64,000 nt of DNA. Origin: Trema orientale. Taxonomy: Eukaryota; Streptophyta; Magnoliopsida; Rosales; Cannabaceae. The position numbers and the translations under genes are program-made. Under the pieces are notes generated by a model that saw nothing but the letters and a program-made list of their open reading frames with translations, did no database searches and was not told the origin of the DNA. Of this stretch, positions 29,485 to 42,500 are shown one piece after another. The stretch lies in NCBI GenBank assembly GCA_002914845.1, contig JXTC01000006.1, positions 1,921,845 through 1,985,844 on the forward strand, in the 5' to 3' direction. Every line of letters starts with the position of its first letter. The first letter of the stretch is position 1.

Positions 29485-32400
29485 TAAAATAATATAATAA
29501 TAATAATATTATATATAAGCATAACTGCAAAAAGACGAAGAGAAGAAGAAAAAACATGGCGGGTACTCAGTTCGAAGTTGTAGATGCAAGGCGATGTTTT
29601 CCGTGTTGGGATGAACCTGCTCTAAAGGTAAATATGGGATCAAGAAGTTAGTTCATGCATGGTATTTTTATCTGGTTTTGTCCAACTCTAATCAGTAGCA
29701 AGAATCTATATTTATGGGGCACCAACTTTACCTAAAAAAAAAAAAAAATCATGAATCTTGACAGGCCACCTTCAAAATAAGAGTAGATGCATCACAAGAG
29801 CTCATGGTATTGTCCAATATGCCAATTACTGATGAAAAGCTTAATGGAAATAACGTTAAGACCATAATTTTTGAGTCTCCTTTCATGTCAACGTATATAG
29901 TCGGCGTTGTTGTTGGTCTATTTGATTACATTGAAGACACATCAGCTGATGGTATGAATATAAGCACAGAGCTCTCTGTTTGTGACCTTTAGTCACTCCT
30001 TATTTTTGGTTTAATATACCCTTTCTAACTGTTCTGCAGGGGTTAAAGTTGGTAAAGGCAGTTCGCTTTACACAATGCAGTCAAGACACTTCGACTTATA
30101 TATCAAGAAGACATTACTGTTTTTTGTTCTAAATTGATTCCAGGAAAAATATATTTTATGTGCTTTAGATGTGGTTGGGATCCACTGATCTAGAAACAAA
30201 AGTTCAAGCACATTTCATTCCCCTCATTTCATGTTTCTGGGGTGTCATTAATGATCCTCAAGGTAGTAAACTTAATCTATCTACCATTTGTTCTGTCATG
30301 TAGGTACTTCTCAGTGCCTCACTCACTTCCCAAGCTTGATTTGGTAGGGGTTCCTGAATTTTTTGCCGGGGCCATGGAGAATTATGGCTTGATAGTGTAC
30401 CGTGAGAATGAACTTCTCTATGATGAGTTGCATTCAACAACTGCTAGGAAACAGATAAGTCTTTATACATCTCAATAACCCCCGCCCCCATCGGCTTTTA
30501 CTTTTTCTTCTTCGAATTGACACAAGATAGGAAATAAATTTTGCTCAAATACTTATCTTTCAAAAGCAACTTTTTTTTCCCCCCTCTTTTTGCTTTTTGT
30601 CTTGAATTTCTTGTTAGAATGTAAGAGTGGCAGCAAATGAGGTGGCCCATCAATGGTTTGGGAACCTAGTGGCAAACAATGGAATTGTGGAGTCATTTGT
30701 GGCTTAATGAGGGTTTTGCTACATGGGTAATTTTGAGTCTTTCAGCTTGTTTACTTTCACTTAAGGGGAACTACACTTAATTTGTTTCTCTCATTATGGT
30801 TTGTTTGCCTGCTGGGTCTTATATTTGCCAGGTAAGTTATATGGCAACTGATATATTATTTCCTGAGTGGAAAGTATGGACTCAATTTCTTGACATACAT
30901 ACCGACGGCCTTCGTATGGATGCACTCGAACAATCGCATCAACTGAGGTGAGGAGTAGTAAACCCTTCACCTTATCCCTGTAAACAATTTAGTCAACAAC
31001 CAAAGTACTAAATACTATCATGTATCCATATCTAAGCCCTGATGTCTGACTTACCCACAAAGCAAGATGCTATATTTCAAGCTTGAGAGTAGTATGGAGT
31101 TAAGATTTCAATGCTGATTGGCATATTTTCAGGTGGATATACACCAGGCTCATTCGACTGAGCAAATCTTTGATGCTATAAGCTATAATAAAGGATCTGC
31201 ACTTATTCGAATGCTGCAAAGTTATATTGGCGATGAATTATTTCAGGTTTGAAAGTTGATGCCAACATTTTTCTTTTTTCTTTTCTTGGCATAAGTTATA
31301 TGCTCAACTCTCAACTTAGAGTGGCTTCATTTTCAAGCAGAAATCCTTGAGTTCATACGTTAAAAGGTATGCTGGAAAGAATGCAAAGACCGAAGATTTA
31401 TATAGGGTTCTTTCAGAAGAATCTGGTGTTAAAGTTAACTCATTGATAGATGCTTGGACAAAGCAAAAAGGATATCACCTGTCATCTCTGTAAAGGCCGG
31501 AATCATATTTTGGAATTTGAGGAGGTTTTTGTTGACTACAATAACAGTTACGCATAATTTGATTTCATGGAATTTCATTACCTAAGGACATTTTAATAGA
31601 GATATACTTTTGCAGTCACAATTTGTGTCATCTGGATTTCATGGTGATGGACAATGGATTCTTCCCATAGCCTTGGCCGTTGGTTCCTATAACAAAACCA
31701 AGAACCTTCTTTCGAAACCAAGTCGGGAAAAGTGGACATCTCTGACTGATTCCTTCCTTTGATGAAGATTCTAGTTCATTGAATGAAAACACTGAAGCGA
31801 AACTTGGCCAACAATGATGGATCAAAGTTAACATCGATCAAAGTAATTTCTACAGGGTACAGTATGATGATAATCTCGAAGCTCAACTGCGGAAAGCAGT
31901 GGATAATAACTGCTTGTCAGCAACAGACAAATTTGGTGTATGTTTTTTCCTTGTCATAGATCCAATCGTTTGAATGATTGGATAGATTGTTAAAGGAAAA
32001 AGACTAGTACTTTAGAAGATTATAATCAGGGGAACTACTAGGATAAGCTAATGAATTCACTTTCCTTATTCCTTTTGATTTATTGCTTTTGGTCTCATTT
32101 CAGGCATTTTGGATGATGCATATGCCTTGTGTGTGGCCGGAAAACAACCACTGACATCTTTGCTTTCCTTAATTGATGTGTACCGAAAAGAGCTTGAATA
32201 CGTTGTTCTAGCTAAACTCATTGATGTAATGGAGAAATAAAAATAATTCTTCATTCCGTCTGTCATGGTATAATAATCATTTTAAATAAGTCATATATAA
32301 CTTTATGTACAAAAAGATTACCACCCGGTCGACATGACCTTCTAGTCTCAGATTTTTAAAATAAATTCGTTCCACAACACACCGAGGTGACTCAAATAAA

Positions 32401-33239
32401 TGCTCACTGTGAATCAAAATTTTCAATTAATAAATTTAGAGGACAAATACAATCAGCTTCTTATAATTAAAAGGATCAATTTGAATACCTGAGTGACATA
32501 TCTGGATCAAACATATACAGAGCAATTTTGAAGTCTTCCAATGGTAATGGCAGTGTTAACTTGAAGGCACCTACTATATTACTGTCTATCCCATTAAACT
32601 AATATGCAGCAAAATGACCTGATAATCTGACCTGTATTTTCTAAGAGGTCTCTTACAATGTTGTGAAGATTGGTAGCAAAGCCGTCGCCAAATTAGCAAA
32701 TGAATTGAATATCGATCTCCTCCTGCCTCCAGCAGAGTAAGAAGAATAGTAGTGTGCATAAATATACAAATGCATTCTTAATATAGCAACATATTTTGTG
32801 CGTGGTGCGTAACACATTTATGCCATTTATTCAGAAAACTAGGCTGGGAATCAGTACCTGGAGAGAGCCACTTCAATACAATACTGAGGGGAGAAGTGTT
32901 TCAGGCCTTGGCCATTTTTGAGCATGAAGAGAGAGACTCATAGAGAAGCATTAAAAAGATTTTAGTCGTTGTTGAATGATAGAAACACTCCACTTCTATC
33001 AGCTGACACAAAAGGGGTAATATTAATTTTAGCCCTTTATGTGATCATCTTTGTAACATTTTTATTTAAAGGTTGATTTTGAAAAAGGCTGTTTATTTTT
33101 GCTGTGTGGCAGGCTGCTTATATTGCCGTTATGAGGAATTCAAGCGCCTCAGACAGGAAAGGGTTTGAATCCCTTTTAAATGTTTATAGAGGACCCAATA
33201 CAGTACTTCAAGAGAAGGAACTCATTTTACGTAAGACTA

Positions 33240-34495
33240 ATTTTTATTTAAGCTTCATTTTTCAATTGAAGTTTAGTTACACTCTCTTCCTTCTTTCCTC
33301 CTGTCTCTTTCTTGAACAACTATAGTGGTCTCCTCTTGCCTCAACTTTTGTCGTTTTTCTGAATTCTTGTCTTCACCGATTTTAAATTGTCTTTTTAATT
33401 ATTCTTCCGTTGTTTTTTCTTTTTGGGGTCATTTTTAACGTTTCTTCTTTTATGGGGAAAAAAAACAGAGAGGAGGGTTTTGAACTTTTAAGCCTCAAAA
33501 TATTAGAGCTGGGGTGTGGTTCAGCGTTTTAACGTTTTAATGTTTTGTCTCCTATTCTTTTTGTCTGAAGAAATTTGGCTTGTCGTTTATCTTTTAATTG
33601 TAACTTTCTGGTTTTGTTGTTGTTCACAGAGATTTTGTCAACAATGTGATTTATGAAATTACGAATTAAAAGTTGTATACGAAGTGATGAAAAATAAAAC
33701 GAATAAAAGGATATGAGGATTTTATAGTGATTCAACCCCCAAGACATCTATGTCCAATATTTTTCATTATTTTCTAGAGAATTACAGAAATTCTTTAAGT
33801 CTCAAGATGAGAGCAAAGAGGAAATTACAGAGTGTAAATATATAGTGAAGTGAATTGTGTGATCTCAAATAATGAGACTGAGTTCCCTTTATATAGATGA
33901 GGATGACTCAGTATTTCCCAATTGTGTTTCCCAATTATGAGAATGAGTAATTACACAATATGAATACAATTTTGGGTATCAATACAAAATTGAATAATGA
34001 CTAATAAACAAAATGTTTGATCTCCGTGCAGAAATTTGTTTCCTCTTTTGCGAAATTACCCGTTTTCTTGAAGTTCTGCCAATATTCCTTTTATTTAGCT
34101 TTAGGTCGCATATTGATTGTTCGAGGCATGTTGCATATTGATTGGAATGATGGTATGCAACTTGACACCCTAACTCTTAGTTGAATGTTGACTTTCCTTG
34201 TCTTAGCATTGACCTTCAAAATATGCAGCGTAGATTTTAGATCGCACAAGAGTTGTCATTTGAGTAATATTTTGTTGATTCCAAGTTTCATTGTCGTATC
34301 AAATTTTGGCTTGTCACTTGTGTCTATTGTTGTCATTTGTTTGGACGTTGTCGTTTTAGTTTTAGTTACACTTGCCCTTTTTGGTTGGTTATCGTTTTTA
34401 TGGAATGTTGTCGTTTTAATATGTCCTTTTTGTGATATTGTCGTTTTAAGTATTTATTGTCGTTTGGTTCATTTTTTGCGGTTTCTTATCTTTTG
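33240..34495. other. Enlarged interval within the aminopeptidase pseudogene, probable insertion
   Basis: About 1.26 kb separates two adjacent ancestral exons. From about 33,640 to 34,080 the text (for example GTGATTCAACCCCCAAGAC, then TATATAGATGAGGATGACTCA) resembles an LTR/TRIM-like sequence. From 34,150 to 34,480 the word TTGTCGTTTTA recurs. No coding domain is visible and the borders are not defined. Confidence 0.35.
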
Positions 34496-34765
34496 GACAG
34501 GTTGGTTGGCATCTTTTTCAGACTCGGATTTAGTTGTAGACATTATGAACTTCTTTGTATCCGATGATCGGGTACTTTAACAATTTAATCTCTGAACAAT
34601 AAAGTAGTGTTTGACATATTTTTGAAGTTGATCCTTACGATATACGTATATTTACTTTAATTTACTGACTTTAATTATTGCAGGTTCGAGATCAGGATAT
34701 TATATATGTGGACTTAGTCGCATAAGTTTCGAGTGCCGTGAAATAGCCGGGAAATGGTTAAAGGT

Positions 34766-35188
34766 ACGGAGAAACATAAATGTAAAAATCAAGAATTAAT
34801 ATGCATGAGAGTTCATGTTTGTATCTAAATATATTTTGTTGTATATAACCCACTTTGGGGTTTGGACACTACTACTTGAAGCTTAGTCCTCACTACACAG
34901 AGGACCAATTGAAATACTAAGCTGCTTAGACCTTGGTTGTAGAGAAACTGTTGGTTTTTAAAACGATCGATTTTCGCAGTAGAAGATTGGCCTAGGAATA
35001 TTCAAAAATTTTCTCAAAATAATTGGTTATATGAGTGCCTAGAATTTATTCATAAAAAATAGAAAACATACAAAGAGAATAGATCTAATACTTCTTTTAG
35101 CCTATCAGCAGATCCTAACTTTTCTGTCTTATAAACTATGATCTTCCAATCCAAGTCTCAAGTATAACTGGATGAACGTATGGACGTT
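34766..35188. other. Spacer between the aminopeptidase pseudogene and the copia remains
   Basis: No domain or repeat structure recognised. The missing C-terminal exons of the aminopeptidase are not found here, so the gene is cut off near 34,765. Confidence 0.4.
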
Positions 35189-36190
35189 GCGTATCATTTC
35201 TCAAATTCACATTTTCAGGCACTTGCAGTATTCTTAATACATGAAATTGCAAGAGTTTGTTCTATCGAAAATAGGAAGACTCTTCTTTTTCTTTTTAGGT
35301 TATCAAGGCTCCGTAGAAAATAATGCATCTCTTCTTTTCTGCTAGGGTTTCACTTTATATATATTTATTAAACTGTTTAATAAATAAATAAATAAATTAT
35401 ATTAATTAATATATATATACGATTGAAAACTTTGGTCGTAACCTTTTTTTTAACAAACTTAAACTTTATATCTATATATATTTAAAACTTAAAAGGAAAA
35501 CGTAATATATATATATCTAATTAATCTAATTAATTAATATATATATATGTATATATGGAGGAGGTTTCAATGGTTACGTCTCCATGAGTAACCATCATTA
35601 AAATACGTGTAATAATAAATTTATTATTTAAATTAGAGTACTCCTTCAAGGAAGAGTCTTATATATATAAACTAGAAGATAACTCCTTCAAGGAAGAGTC
35701 TTACACTTTCAGTCAGTTTCTCAATTTCTGTTTATCTAATTATCTGATAATTAGATATTTTTAAATTCAAAATTTAAACAAATTAAGAAACTTATCTCTC
35801 CATAAATTTAAATTAATTAATTCAAAATTAATTAATTAATTAATAATAATTATTAATTACATATAGATAAACTATTTATCTAGACAAAATGTGCAGTAAC
35901 AGAAATAATGTAATATCTAGTACTATTTGTAAGAGGTGGAATTGGGGACCTATAGACCTGTAATTCAAGCTCCAATAAATTATGACAATTAATTAAACTC
36001 TTTAATTAATTTGTCTAATTTATTAATTTCAGTATTACTCCACTAAAAAACTGGAATTGCACTCTTAAAGTTACAGAATTAATTTACTTAGAAAATAACG
36101 AACAGTCCATCGATTTAATCATTATATGTAGTTCAGTCCTCCATGTATGATTCATAATTGGAGTTAGGTCATATTCCGTTTACCTTTCCA
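35189..36190 (-). repeat. Truncated LTR, left copy of a Ty1/copia element
   Basis: About 1 kb matches 42,799-43,770 in the same orientation at high identity (for example ACTCCTTCAAGGAAGAG and the AATTCATAATTGGAG segment). It lacks the roughly 700 bp that the right copy has from 43,770 to 44,459, and runs directly into reverse-transcriptase sequence at about 36,185. It also carries an extra block of about 100 bp around 35,560-35,700 that duplicates ACTCCTTCAAGGAAGAGTCTTA. Read on the minus strand it is the 3' part of the downstream LTR. Confidence 0.7.
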
Positions 36191-39100
36191 ATTACATCTT
36201 TATCCTTGTGTACTATTGAATCTCCAATTATATCTTTATCCTTGGGGTTTTGCATCGAAAAATGAATGAGCATCTTATCAATATAATATGCTTGAGATAG
36301 TGCCAAAAGTCTGTTCTTGCGATCTCGAATAATCTGGATCCCAAGCACATAACTTGCTTCTCCCAAATCTTTCATTTGGAATTGCTCGACTACCCACTTC
36401 TTTATATTAGATAATGTTTCCAATGAGCAAAATATCATCTACATAAAGAACTAGGAGGACCACTTTTTTGTCTTTAATGTACTTATATACACAAGGTTCA
36501 TCAACATTTTGATTGAAACCATAAGATTTGATTGTCTCATCAAATCTTAGATTTCATGATCTTGAAGCTTGCTTAAGTCCATAGATGAACCTAAGTAGCT
36601 TGCAGACTTTCTGCTCTTAGCCTTTAGCTACAAAACTATCTGGTTGTACCATATAGATGCTTTCTTCAAGATAACCATTCAGAAAAGCTATTTTTACGTC
36701 CATTTTTCATATTTCATAGTCTAAACATTCAGCAAGAGATAAGAGGATACGTATGGATTTAATCATGGCTACTGGTGAGAAAGTCTCTTTATAATCAACT
36801 CCCTCTTTTTACATATAATCTTTTGCCACTAACCTATCCTTGAACGTATTAACTTTTCCATCTATACCTCTTTTTCTCTTCCATTTACATCCAATAAGCC
36901 TGATATATTCAGGTGAATCTACAAATTCCTACACAGAATTGGAATACATAGATTCTATTTTTTGGTTCATAGCTTCTTACAATTTTTTCATATCAGAATC
37001 TTCTATTGCATACTTATATATCAATGGGTCATCTTGACTACTATCGAAAATAGCAACATGTACTTCTCCAACTTCCCTGTAGTGAGCAGGTGGTCTAATA
37101 ACCCTCCCATTATATCGAGTTGCTAAGGTATTCTGATCTGGAATAATGGTCTTATAATTTTGTCGTTCAACAACTATTGTTGGTTGTGGTCTGATCTAAT
37201 CAGAAAGTAATTCCTTTAGTACAATTTTACTTCGAGGTTTAAAATCTATCATATAGTCATTTTCAAGAAAAGTGGCATTTGTCGATATAAATATCTTTTT
37301 CTCTTGAGGACTATAAAACAAACCTCTTCTTATGCCTTTTGGATAACCTATAAATAAACAAACCTCTATGCGTAGTTCTAGCTTCTTAGTCTTTTCTTTT
37401 AGTATATGTGCTGGGCACCTCCATATGCGGATGTGATATAAACTAGGTTTATGCTCATTCTACAACTCGAAAGGTATCTTTTTGATAGACTTGGAAGGTA
37501 CTATATTCAAAATATAAACAGCGGTTTATAGTGCATAACCTCAGAATGAGAGTGGTAGGGAAGAGTAGCTCATCATTGATCTAACCATATCAAGCAACAT
37601 TCGGTTTCTTCTTTCTGCAATACTATTCTGTTGTGGTGTTCCAGATACCGTGAGTTAGGATAAGATGCCATTTTTCAGCAAGTGATCCTTGAATTCATTA
37701 TCAAGGTATTTACCTCCTCGATCTGATCGAAGAGTTTTTAATGACTTACTTAATTTCTTTTCAGTTTTTGCTGTGAATTCTTTGAACTTTTCAAAGGTAT
37801 CATATGTTCTTTGCATTAGGTACATGTATTCATATCGTGAATAATCGTCAATAAATATAACAAAATATTCGTAACCACCTCTTACTTGTACATTCAATGG
37901 ACCACATACATTGCTATGCATAAGCTCAAGGGGTTCTTTGGCCTTTTCACCCTTTGCTAAGAAAGATCTCTTAGTCATTTTCCCTTCTAGGCAAGATTCA
38001 CAAACTGGTAGAGTGCTAATTTTTAGCTCTCTTAAAGGACCATCCTTTACAAATATGTTTATCCTATTTAGATTGGTATGCCCTAATTTAAGGTACCAAA
38101 GATATGTATCGTCGTCATAAGAAACTTTTTGTTTTTTGAGTTTGGGATGTTCTACTTTAAACATTTCAGTATTAAGCAATGATTATTTGCCCGGCCTTAA
38201 CATGTAAAGTTCTTTCTCTATTTTTGCAGAATAAATATTTAAACTATTTCTAGAAATAATAATCTCATTATTAAGAAAAGAAACACCAAAAATTTGTTCA
38301 AATAGTCTTGAAATAAAAATCAAATTCCTACGAAAATCGGGAATAAAATGAACATTATTCAATAACAAAAATCTATTCCTAAAATAAAGACGGACGACTC
38401 CTACTGTTTTTTCTGAAACTTTGGCTCCATTGCTCACTCTCATTGTGAATTCTCCGTCGATAAGCTCCCTTGAAGAACTAAGCATTTGAAAAGAAGAATA
38501 AACATGATTAATGGCTCCTGAATCAACTATCTAGGGAGATATGTCAAATAAATCTTCTTCTGCTAAACAAGCTTCTAATACAAGTAAATCATATTTATCT
38601 TTTTTCTTCTCTTTCAATTCGGAGAGATACTTGTTACAGTTTCTCTTCTAATGCCCTTCAACTCCGCAGTGAAAACATTTTCTCTTAGGCTTTTCGTCCT
38701 TGGAGTTATTCTTCTTGGTGCTTATGTTGCCCTTCTTGCTCTTTTTAGACTTAGACCCAGAAACACTCTTACTCTTCCTCTTCATGTTTTTATTAGAGGT
38801 ACAGGGATTTTCTTCTGTAACATTTGCTTTAGCAATAGTTGCTGAATCATCTTTACTTTTATCTTCGATATCGATTCGAAGGTTTGTAGTTCGTTCCGCA
38901 GTTAAGTCATCATATAATTCAATTTGTTCATAACATAGTTTCTCTTGATTTGAAGAAAATCAGATGAGAGTGATTCCAAAATTATAGTCACTTGGGTACG
39001 GTTATTGATCGTAGCCCCGTGAACTTCAGTCTCTTCAAAGTAATTGATCATATTCAAAACATAATCTTTTACTGGAGTTCCTCTCTTCATTTTCACATTC

Positions 39101-39567
39101 ATAGCCTTTTTAATGGTGTCATGACGAGATTGATCAGATTGTTACCCAAACATGGCCTGGAAGGACTCCATTATCTCATAAGCAATCTCCATCTTTTCGT
39201 GCTTAGCTTTAAGCACATCAGTTATGCCTACTAACATGTAGCAGTAAGCTTTATTATTGGCACGAGTCTACTTTTCATAACCTTCTTGTGCAGCACGAGT
39301 AGTATTAGTGGCGGATTGTGGAGGATATTTATCCATAAGCACAAACTTGTAGTCTTCAAAACCAAGTACGATATTCATATTACTTTTCCACTTGATAAAA
39401 TTATCTCCAGTTAATTTTTCATTTATGAGTAAAGCAATAATGGGATTCGAGGTTGACTTGTTTGCTGAAATTAAATAAATAAAATAATATTCAATATATT
39501 TGAAAATAAATATCATAAAAAATTTAGAATAGTAAATGTGATGCATGATCCAAGCAAGTAAACACAT
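36169..39567 (-). mobile_element. Internal region of a degenerate Ty1/copia retrotransposon
   Basis: Read on the minus strand in element order: gag-like segment (39,567 to about 38,900; LTGDNFIKWKSNM-type start), a CCHC zinc-knuckle remnant (about 38,680-38,640), the aspartic protease motif DSGA (about 38,525), integrase with its HHCC region and CESCLEGK (38,179-37,655), and a reverse-transcriptase C-terminal part with QMKDLGEASYVLGIQ (36,438-36,169). Stops and frameshifts separate all parts. The first catalytic Asp of integrase appears replaced (HSNVCGP where HTD/HSDVCGP is usual). RNase H and the end of pol are missing, since the LTR fragment joins directly at 36,185. The element is dead. 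Confidence 0.85.
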
Positions 39568-42500
39568 AAACTTAATTACTATTTCTACGGTAATTCAATT
39601 TTCTTTAACTAGGTGCCATCGTAGGATATGTTACATAATTATTAATTAAATTGAGACATTCTCAATTCATAAGTAAAACATCAAAATATCTCATTATTTA
39701 TTTATTTATTAACTACCGGTTTATGGTCAAGATACTATTAATAATTTAATTGTATTCTCATGAGTATGACCCATTATTTCAGATTCTAGCAACTTAACTC
39801 AAAATTACCGCTATAGGGTTGGTCAATTTTAAAATACATTCTAAAATCTAATCTCTTAGAAATTAAGCCTTGCTATTAATTTAATTTAATACCCTCCGTA
39901 GGAAGGACGAAATCTAAGCGTCTCTAGGTGCCAATTAAATCTCACAATGCTTAATTAATAATGGAGACTGTGGGATATATTGTCATACCACTCTCCCACT
40001 CATTATTTTAAAATCTTATGTGTTTTTAGTAATAAATATCTAATCTTTTATTTAACTTACTCGTTATATCTATATAATATTCTAGGTTAAACTATTAGTC
40101 CAATATTATTGGTCCTAAATAAATTACTAGATTCTTTAAAAATTCTAAATTTATTATTATAGGAATAATTTGGCTAATCTGATTAATCTAATTGTTCGGG
40201 ATCAGACCTTGTGTTCTGATTAATTAATAAGACCTGTGATTAATTTAGACAAAACAAAGGATAACTAGGATTATGGTTAGTGTACAGGTTTAAGGGCTAT
40301 CACAATACTGTCTACGTGTCGGAGTCCTGATGGGCGGTCGATATAGAAAACTACACTTCCTACAGCGTCCTTGCCACGTTAGCGGTTGCAAGGATAACGT
40401 GCTTACAATATAACAATAATAATAATAATAATAAAGGCGTAATAATAACGTAAGTGTTATCACAACGCTGACACTATGTATCGAAGTCCCGATAGGCGGT
40501 TGTGATAGAGAACGACACTTCCCACGGCGTCCCTGTACGTAGGCGGTTGCAGGGATAACTAGCTTACGGATTGACGATAATATAATAATGCGATAATAAA
40601 TAAAGAATCTAATTGATGGAGGCGAATAAACCGACCATGGTGTCAACTAGAAATTAGTAACAGAAATAAAATACGGAAGAATAAATAGTTAGAAACTGAC
40701 GAAGGCGATACCGTCCATATGCCAGTTAATTAGAGGGGTTAGAATTATTAGGCGGTAAGCCCAGCCATATTATTAGAGGTAATAATAAATAACTGAATTA
40801 ATGATAACAGAAATAAGTGAGGGTTAGCAAGAAAACACAAAATCCCAAACTTGTGCCACAGGTCGAGCACATGGTTCGAGGAGAGTAGCTCGGAGCCCAC
40901 AAATCACCGAAGTGCAAGAGTTAGAGACTGCATGCAAGGAAACTTGTAAAACAAGTTAATAGGAAATAGTAACGCAAAAATAATAGGATGGCATAAAAAT
41001 AATATATATTAGTAAGGAAATGATATAAAACTAATTAATGGGCCTAGGATATATGAATAAACTAGTATGGGCTTAAGGAGTAGTCATGCAAAAATAGCTA
41101 AGCTTATATAAATATTTAGGAAAATACCAATATTCAGATGACTTGTTGATCAAGATTCACACATGCATGGACATGCAAAGATGGGTACGTGTACATGCAT
41201 ATATTTGTATGAAACTAGGGTAATAAGATGTGTATATCAAGGTGTGTGCACGTGTGAACATGAAAACTTGATGACCAAGTTATATAAAAGTACATGCAAA
41301 TAATAATGAGATAAAGCTAATGGTGATAATAACAAGGAAATGAAAGAAAGAAGGATAGGGACTTGGCTATGAATTATCAAATAAACCAAGGGGATGATGG
41401 AGGTGATAGTGATTGTCCCACGGCTTCGACAGAATAATGAGAGGTAGTGGTAATATTTAGTGATAATATGAATACAATTAACCAAAACTATGGGTGGGTG
41501 TGTGGAATATAATCTCGGTGGGAAGGAAAACAACAAGATGATGGTGGTGGTGTTTAATAAAGGAAATATATGGAGAGTGGGAGGTGGTGAGGGCCACAGA
41601 TGAACACAAAGGGGAGAGATGAAAATCAAAAAGAGAGATGAAGAAAGAAAAAGAGCACGGCTTAAGAGAAAGAAGTGTTGTATTATTGCTCGTACAAGCT
41701 CCTTTTTTTCTTCAAATGAGAGCATTACCTCTCTATTTATAGGCAATGAATACCTTGTACAATAAGGGGATTTTAACTACAAGGGATTGAGGTGTCATGC
41801 ACCTACTAGTTATCTTTATCTTAGTGGACAAGGGGGTTAGGTGTCAAGCTCATCAAGCTTGCTTAATGTAGAAGACCTTAGGCAACAAGTATTTGTAGCT
41901 ACAAGTCTTTTGATTACACGTTGGAAGCTTCTAGGATCTTCTGGAGCCGTTGGACAACTTGTGCACAAAGGGGAGGTCTTCAAAATGGCATGTAGTTGGT
42001 GCCAAGTGACGTGTAACTTGATCTTGGATGACATGTAGTTCGGGCTTTGGATGGAATAACTCTAAAAGACATGTAGCTCAGCTTGTACGGTGTGTAGTTT
42101 AGAGCTTAAGTGAAAATACTCCAAACGACATGTAGTTTAGACCGTGCTAGATGTGGTTTTCCTTGAGTTGTGTCGTTTGTCTTATGACACGTGTAGCTTC
42201 CCTAAGCTTGCTTGAGTTTTGTAAATCTCATGCTTAATTGTTATTAATTCTCATTTTAGGATTAATCCCAAAAATTGGGAAAACCCCAAAACACTAATTA
42301 ATAAGGATAACCTAAATTAAATAAGTGTGATATTACCGAAATTTAACTATTAAACTTAAATCACATTATTCAATTTTTATTCCTATCAAGTAATTTAATC
42401 CAATAAAATTCGTCATATTCTACCTAAACTATTTTAGCATAAATATGACATGTATACACAATATTCATAAATGACTACGAGTGGGTATAATGAATGACAT

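Larger units (their letters stand above)
28170..34765 (+). pseudogene. Decayed M1 aminopeptidase gene (APM1/puromycin-sensitive type)
   Basis: Exon-sized pieces follow the order of plant aminopeptidase M1: N-terminus with FKGQTRLPKLAIPKRYDL (28,170-28,377), 28,461-28,520, then 29,556-29,627, 29,765-29,950, 30,039-30,110, 30,302-30,455 (with the GAMEN motif), 30,620-30,727, 30,833-30,948, 31,134-31,246, 31,340-31,500, 31,614-31,760, about 31,849-31,938, 32,103-32,238, 32,648-32,738, 32,836-32,975, 33,113-33,230, 34,502-34,575 and 34,684-34,765. Functional enzymes of this family are cytosolic/membrane zinc peptidases that trim N-terminal residues. Breaks: the HEXXH zinc motif reads NEVAH (30,636-30,650); a frameshift follows at about 30,675, shortly before the LNEGFA segment with the third ligand; further frameshifts occur at about 31,477 and 32,935; an early segment is missing between 28,520 and 29,556; and the far C-terminus is absent. 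It is not a working enzyme. Confidence 0.9.

Noticed and set aside
33160..33185. GGGTTTGAATCCC, which looks like a tRNA T-arm
   Set aside because: It is part of the aminopeptidase exon (KGFESLL) and no acceptor, D or anticodon arm is nearby.
36840..37037. Plus-strand frames within 36.8-39.2 kb
   Set aside because: Antisense shadows of the minus-strand copia coding region.
41237..41746. 169-residue minus-strand frame
   Set aside because: Low-complexity Leu/Ser/Ile composition starting at a TATA-proximal ATG in LTR-like DNA; no domain.
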